A DNA stretch of 64,000 nucleotides. Origin: a bacterium. Lineage in GTDB: Bacteria > SZUA-79 > Acidulodesulfobacterales > Acidulodesulfobacteraceae. The translations under genes were made by a program, and so were the position numbers. The DNA lies in contig JAKAOK010000001.1 of assembly GCA_021812245.1 (NCBI GenBank), positions 1 to 64,000 on the forward strand, written 5' to 3'. Below, piece after piece: positions 58,474 to 64,000 of the stretch; position 1 is the stretch's first letter, and each line of letters starts with the position of its first letter. The notes under the pieces are model-generated. The model saw only the letters and a list, made by a program, of their open reading frames with translations, searched no databases and was not told the DNA's origin.

Positions 58474-59754
58474 ATGACGAGTGTTTTGCCTTTTAGGCCT
58501 TATATTTACGACGTTCAATGCGCCGGAGAAATTAAAAACTTAACGGCTCCGCCGTACGACGTGATAAGCAAAGAACTTCAGGACGACCTTTACGAAAGGT
58601 CGGAATATAATATCGTCCGGCTTGAGTTCGGAAAGGAATTTGTCGGCGACGACGAGACGGAAAATAAATATACGAGGGCAGCGCTATTATTTAAGGAGTG
58701 GATAGACAAAGGAATACTAAAAAGGGAAACTAAAAATTCCGTTTACGTTTACACGCAAACATTTACCATAGATGATATTTCATACGAAAGAATAGGATTC
58801 TTATCTCTTTTCCGGCTGCCCGAAACAAAAAAAAACCGGTCTATTTACGGTCACGAAGCCACTCTTTCCAAGCCTAAGGAAGACAGATTCAATCTTATGG
58901 AAGCCGCAAACGCCAACTTCAGCCCTATTTTTTCCGTGTTCGAGGATAAAAATTCCAGCGTTTTAAATACTTTAAAGAAATCCATGGAGGACGGAGCGGC
59001 CAAAAAACTTTTCGATTTCACGGACGATAACGGCATAAAAAACGTTCTACACAGGCTTGAAGACGAAGGCATTATAGCGCATATTCAAAGCGAAATGGCG
59101 CATAAGCCGGTTTATATAGCCGACGGACATCATAGATTCGAAACCTGTATTAACTTCAGGGATTACGTTAAAAAAGAGGGGTTGGATAAAAAGGGGATTA
59201 ATGCGGATTTCTGTCTTATGTATTTTGCGCCTTCAAACCATGACGGACTTGTTATCCTGCCTACGCACAGGGGCATAAAAGGAAAGAATATAGATATCGA
59301 AAACTTGCTCGAAAGGATAAAAGAGGATTTCGACTATAAAGAAACAAATCTCGCCGATTTGCTTAAAGAAAACAAAAAATCCGGCGAAAACTCCGTTTCT
59401 TTCGGGTTTGCCCACAGCTCGGGAAGAGGGTTTATTCTGTCGTTTAACGGCAAAACAGGCAAAAATCCTTTAGGAAAATTAGATGTTTCAATTTTGCAGG
59501 AATATATATTAAAAAAAGCCCTTAATATCACGCAGGAAGAAATAGACGCCCAGAAATATCTCGTATATGAAAAGAACTCGCAAAAAGCTTTAGAAAAGGT
59601 AAAGGGGGGGGATTTGGAAGCCGTTTTCTTTATGAATCCCACAAAAATAGAAGACGTCATCGGCATCGCTTCTCTGAGCCTGAGAATGCCTCAAAAATCC
59701 ACCTATTTTTACCCAAAAATATTAACCGGACTTGTCGTCAATCCACTGGTTTGA
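58474..59754 (+). CDS. DUF1015 family protein
   Basis: PFRPYIYDVQCAGEIKNLTAPPYDVIS; YIADGHHRFET. Confidence 0.93.
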   Translation: MTSVLPFRPYIYDVQCAGEIKNLTAPPYDVISKELQDDLYERSEYNIVRLEFGKEFVGDDETENKYTRAALLFKEWIDKGILKRETKNSVYVYTQTFTIDDISYERIGFLSLFRLPETKKNRSIYGHEATLSKPKEDRFNLMEAANANFSPIFSVFEDKNSSVLNTLKKSMEDGAAKKLFDFTDDNGIKNVLHRLEDEGIIAHIQSEMAHKPVYIADGHHRFETCINFRDYVKKEGLDKKGINADFCLMYFAPSNHDGLVILPTHRGIKGKNIDIENLLERIKEDFDYKETNLADLLKENKKSGENSVSFGFAHSSGRGFILSFNGKTGKNPLGKLDVSILQEYILKKALNITQEEIDAQKYLVYEKNSQKALEKVKGGDLEAVFFMNPTKIEDVIGIASLSLRMPQKSTYFYPKILTGLVVNPLV

Positions 59755-59777
59755 AGAAATTTTGACATATTAAAAAT

Positions 59778-59810
59778 AAAAGAGGGCGGGCTTTGAGCCC
59801 GCCCTCTTTT
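59778..59810. terminator. Bidirectional intrinsic terminator
   Basis: aaaagagggcgggct-ttg-agcccgccctctttt; perfect 15-bp stem between convergent genes. Confidence 0.92.
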
Positions 59811-59843
59811 ATCATGCATCTGCCGTAACCGGCCATGATGCCA

Positions 59844-61211
59844 TTATAAATTATATCCGGATTCGTCGTGCTGCGTTATATCGAGACCCATCGACTCCGC
59901 TTCTTTATCTACTCTTAGTCCCATAACTTTATCGATTACCTTGAAGATTATATAGCTCATAATAAATGAATATGCCGCTACAGTAATTATCGTCAAAAAC
60001 TGAACCCACATCTGCCCTGGATTGCCGTAAAATAAGCCCTTTCCGGCAGAATTAATCAGGGGGTCCGCAAACAAACCGGTCGCTAAAGCGCCCCATATTC
60101 CGCCCACACCGTGAACGCTGAAAACGTCGAGCGCATCGTCGGCGCCCAATTTCGGCTTAACGAAAACGACCATTGAATAGCAGAGAACACCCGCAACAAA
60201 ACCTATTATCAAGGAACCTGTCGGGTTGACAAAACCGGATGCCGGAGTTATAGCGACAAGCCCAGCTACCGCTCCCGATACTATACCCAAAGTCGTGGGT
60301 TTTCCGCTTCTTATCCATTCGGCAATCATCCAGCCGATAGCGGCAGCCGCCGTTGCGGTATTTGTCACTAAAAATGCCGAAGCGGCAAGCGGACTGGCCT
60401 CTAAAGCACTTCCGGCGTTAAATCCGAACCATCCGAACCACAAAAGCGCCGCACCGAGAATGGTATAACCAAGCTGGCTCGGCTGGACGATATTTTCCTT
60501 CATATATCCTTTTCTTTTCCCCAGAACAAGAGCGCCGGCAAGACCCGCTACGCCGGCATCGATATGGACGACGGTTCCTCCCGCAAAATCAAGCGCGCCC
60601 ATTTTCTGGAATAACCCCCCAAGCCCCCATACCGCCTGAGCAACCGGAGCATAAACAACGGTTAACCAGATTACGGTAAACACAACCCACGAAGAAAATT
60701 TTATTCTTTCTACGAGCGACCCGCTTATCAGCGCAACCGTTATTATTGCAAACATAAGTTGGAACATAACGTAAACATAAGAAGGTATAGTTCCTTCGTA
60801 TCTGGAATGCTGGGTTTCTTTCATGGCCAAAAGCCCGATGTATTTAAAGTTTCCGATTAATCCGCCGAAAGAATCCGGGCCGAAAGCTAAAGAATACCCC
60901 CATAAAACCCATATTACGCTGACTGTAGCAATCGCAATAAAACTAAGCGATATCGTATTTAAGACATTTTTTCTTCTTACCATACCGCCGTAAAAAAACC
61001 CGAGCGCAGGGGTCATAATTAAAACCAAAGCTGACGAAGCTAATACCCATGCAATATTTCCGGAGTCAAACGCGGGAACTTTAGCGGCAGTATCTGCAAA
61101 AGCAGGGCTTACCCATGAACACAGCACCAAAAATAACCCGGCTATCAGAGACCATGTATATATCAAAGGTATTTTAAAATTTTTAACGTTCATAATTAAA
61201 TTAAAGTTCAT
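59844..61211 (-). CDS. amtB: Ammonium transporter
   Basis: LGFFYGGMVRRKNVLNTISLSF; FAGGTVVHIDAGVAGLAGALVLGKRKGY. Confidence 0.96.
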   Translation of the reverse strand: MNFNLIMNVKNFKIPLIYTWSLIAGLFLVLCSWVSPAFADTAAKVPAFDSGNIAWVLASSALVLIMTPALGFFYGGMVRRKNVLNTISLSFIAIATVSVIWVLWGYSLAFGPDSFGGLIGNFKYIGLLAMKETQHSRYEGTIPSYVYVMFQLMFAIITVALISGSLVERIKFSSWVVFTVIWLTVVYAPVAQAVWGLGGLFQKMGALDFAGGTVVHIDAGVAGLAGALVLGKRKGYMKENIVQPSQLGYTILGAALLWFGWFGFNAGSALEASPLAASAFLVTNTATAAAAIGWMIAEWIRSGKPTTLGIVSGAVAGLVAITPASGFVNPTGSLIIGFVAGVLCYSMVVFVKPKLGADDALDVFSVHGVGGIWGALATGLFADPLINSAGKGLFYGNPGQMWVQFLTIITVAAYSFIMSYIIFKVIDKVMGLRVDKEAESMGLDITQHDESGYNL

Positions 61212-61261
61212 AATTTTTTCTATCCTCCTTCGAGTTTATATTTATTTTGGCTATATAATAA

Positions 61262-63047
<1,786 letters not shown>

Positions 63048-63102
63048 AATCTCTCCTTTTATTATTTATTTTATAAAATTATAAAGTTTAATTTTTTATA
63101 AA

Positions 63103-63117
63103 GCAAAAGTTATGCCA
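63103..63117 (-). promoter_or_regulatory. Sigma54 (-24/-12) promoter for porin-glnK-amtB
   Basis: Reverse strand TGGCATAACTTTTGC; GG and GC separated by exactly 10 nt; about 55 nt upstream of the porin start. Confidence 0.75.
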
Positions 63118-63168
63118 ACTTATTATTTTTAGAATTTAGTAAAGCTCATAAACCCATAAGAGAGCGTA

Positions 63169-63219
63169 GATTGGTTAGCTGCGCTGGACTTCGTCCGTCC
63201 GCTTGCGCTCGCAATGATA
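63169..63219. repeat. Dispersed repeat, intergenic copy
   Basis: gattggttagctgcgctggacttcgtccgtccgcttgcgctcgcaatgata; related to 63538-63605. Confidence 0.75.
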
Positions 63220-63335
63220 GTGGAATAGGGGTAAGATTTATGTGCTATAAATTTAGGCAATTTTGAATACCGACGGTTTATTGATTAAAATTTAGGCAAA
63301 GAATACAAACAGAGGAAAAATTTTATGTCGATGAA

Positions 63336-64000
63336 TTAAAAAATTATGTCAAGTGCGTATATTCTTTTCTGTAAGTTGCGGCGGCTCATACCGAGAATCT
63401 GGGCGGTCCTTGTTACGTTATTATTGTTTTCTTTTAATTTGCGGATAAGATATGCCTTTTCAAAATATTCTTTCGCCTGCTTAAAGGAACCAGCCGCCAT
63501 ATAACTTTCGAAATCCAGAGATGAATCGTCTGCGGGAGATTGTTTAGCTTCGCTGGACTCCGTCCGCCTGTGCTGGACTCCGTCCGCTTCGCTCACAATG
63601 ACGTTAGCCTTAATTTTCAATTCCATTCTAACGTCTTTTTCGGTTATTCTGTTATGCATGTTTAAAATAGAAAATCTCTCGATAATATTTTTTAATTCCC
63701 TGACGTTTCCCGGCCAGTTGTAATCTTTTAAAATATTTACGGCGTTTTCTTCTATTTCCAATCTTCCAGCATTACCGCCGAAAATTTTAATAAAATAATC
63801 GATTAAAAGAGGTATATCGTTTTTTCTTTCCCTTAGCGGCGGAATATACAGCGGGATAACGTTAAGCCTATAAAATAAGTCTCTCCTGAATCTGCCCGCA
63901 GATATTTCCAACTCCGGGTCTTTATTCGTAGCCGCGATAACTCTGACGTCCGATTCTATCTCGCTTTCTCCGCCGACCCTCTGAAATTTGTTTTCCTGTA
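63336..64000 (-). CDS. Sigma54-dependent NtrC-type activator, partial (runs off window end)
   Basis: Frame open to the window edge: ESDVRVIAATNKDPELEISAGRFRRDLFYRLNVIPLYIPPLRERK; C-terminal Fis HTH RTAQILGMSRRNLQKRI. Confidence 0.92.
   Translation of the reverse strand, partial: QENKFQRVGGESEIESDVRVIAATNKDPELEISAGRFRRDLFYRLNVIPLYIPPLRERKNDIPLLIDYFIKIFGGNAGRLEIEENAVNILKDYNWPGNVRELKNIIERFSILNMHNRITEKDVRMELKIKANVIVSEADGVQHRRTESSEAKQSPADDSSLDFESYMAAGSFKQAKEYFEKAYLIRKLKENNNNVTRTAQILGMSRRNLQKRIYALDIIF
63538..63605. repeat. Dispersed repeat, copy inside the regulator CDS
   Basis: gctggactccgtccgc present twice (63552-63567, 63572-63587) and flanked by gattgtttagctt ... gctcacaatgacg. Confidence 0.8.

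Overview
Low-GC bacterial window. Gene content suggests a Gram-negative, deltaproteobacteria-like organism; this is an inference and was not tested. Four blocks. (1) About 0.2-7.5 kb: toxin-antitoxin (TA) modules, some intact (HepT/MNT, RelE/Phd-like, AbrB/PIN, RHH/PIN) and some decayed (HEPN/MNT, HicA), interleaved with two family-9 glycosyltransferases. (2) About 8-41.7 kb: a surface-polysaccharide cluster with hddA/hddC, gmd, an fcl-like gene, a ColD-like DegT protein with His at the PLP-lysine position, two flippases, many GT2/GT4 enzymes, two B12-type radical SAM proteins, asnB, DUF2079, and large unclassified AT-rich membrane or secreted proteins. An IS256-type remnant splits hddA from hddC. 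(3) About 41.8-48.8 kb: four P-loop ATPases of the AAA_14/DUF4143/DUF234 type, interspersed with truncated MNT/HEPN and DUF218 genes. Three of the ATPases have near-consensus sigma70 promoters, and palindromes lie in several upstream regions. (4) About 49-64 kb: housekeeping genes: histidine kinase, zinc-ribbon protein, DUF721, hrcA-grpE-dnaK-dnaJ with CIRCE, resB-ccsA, DUF1015, and porin-glnK-amtB behind a sigma54-type promoter and an NtrC-type activator. No CRISPR array, rRNA or tRNA was recognised. The best second-look items are the TA graveyard with a short repeat at its breakpoints, the ATPase array with palindrome-bearing promoters, the IS-split heptose genes, the colitose-type sugar prediction, a dispersed repeat inside a regulator gene, and the sigma54 porin-glnK-amtB unit. 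All family assignments come from reading motifs; no database search was run.
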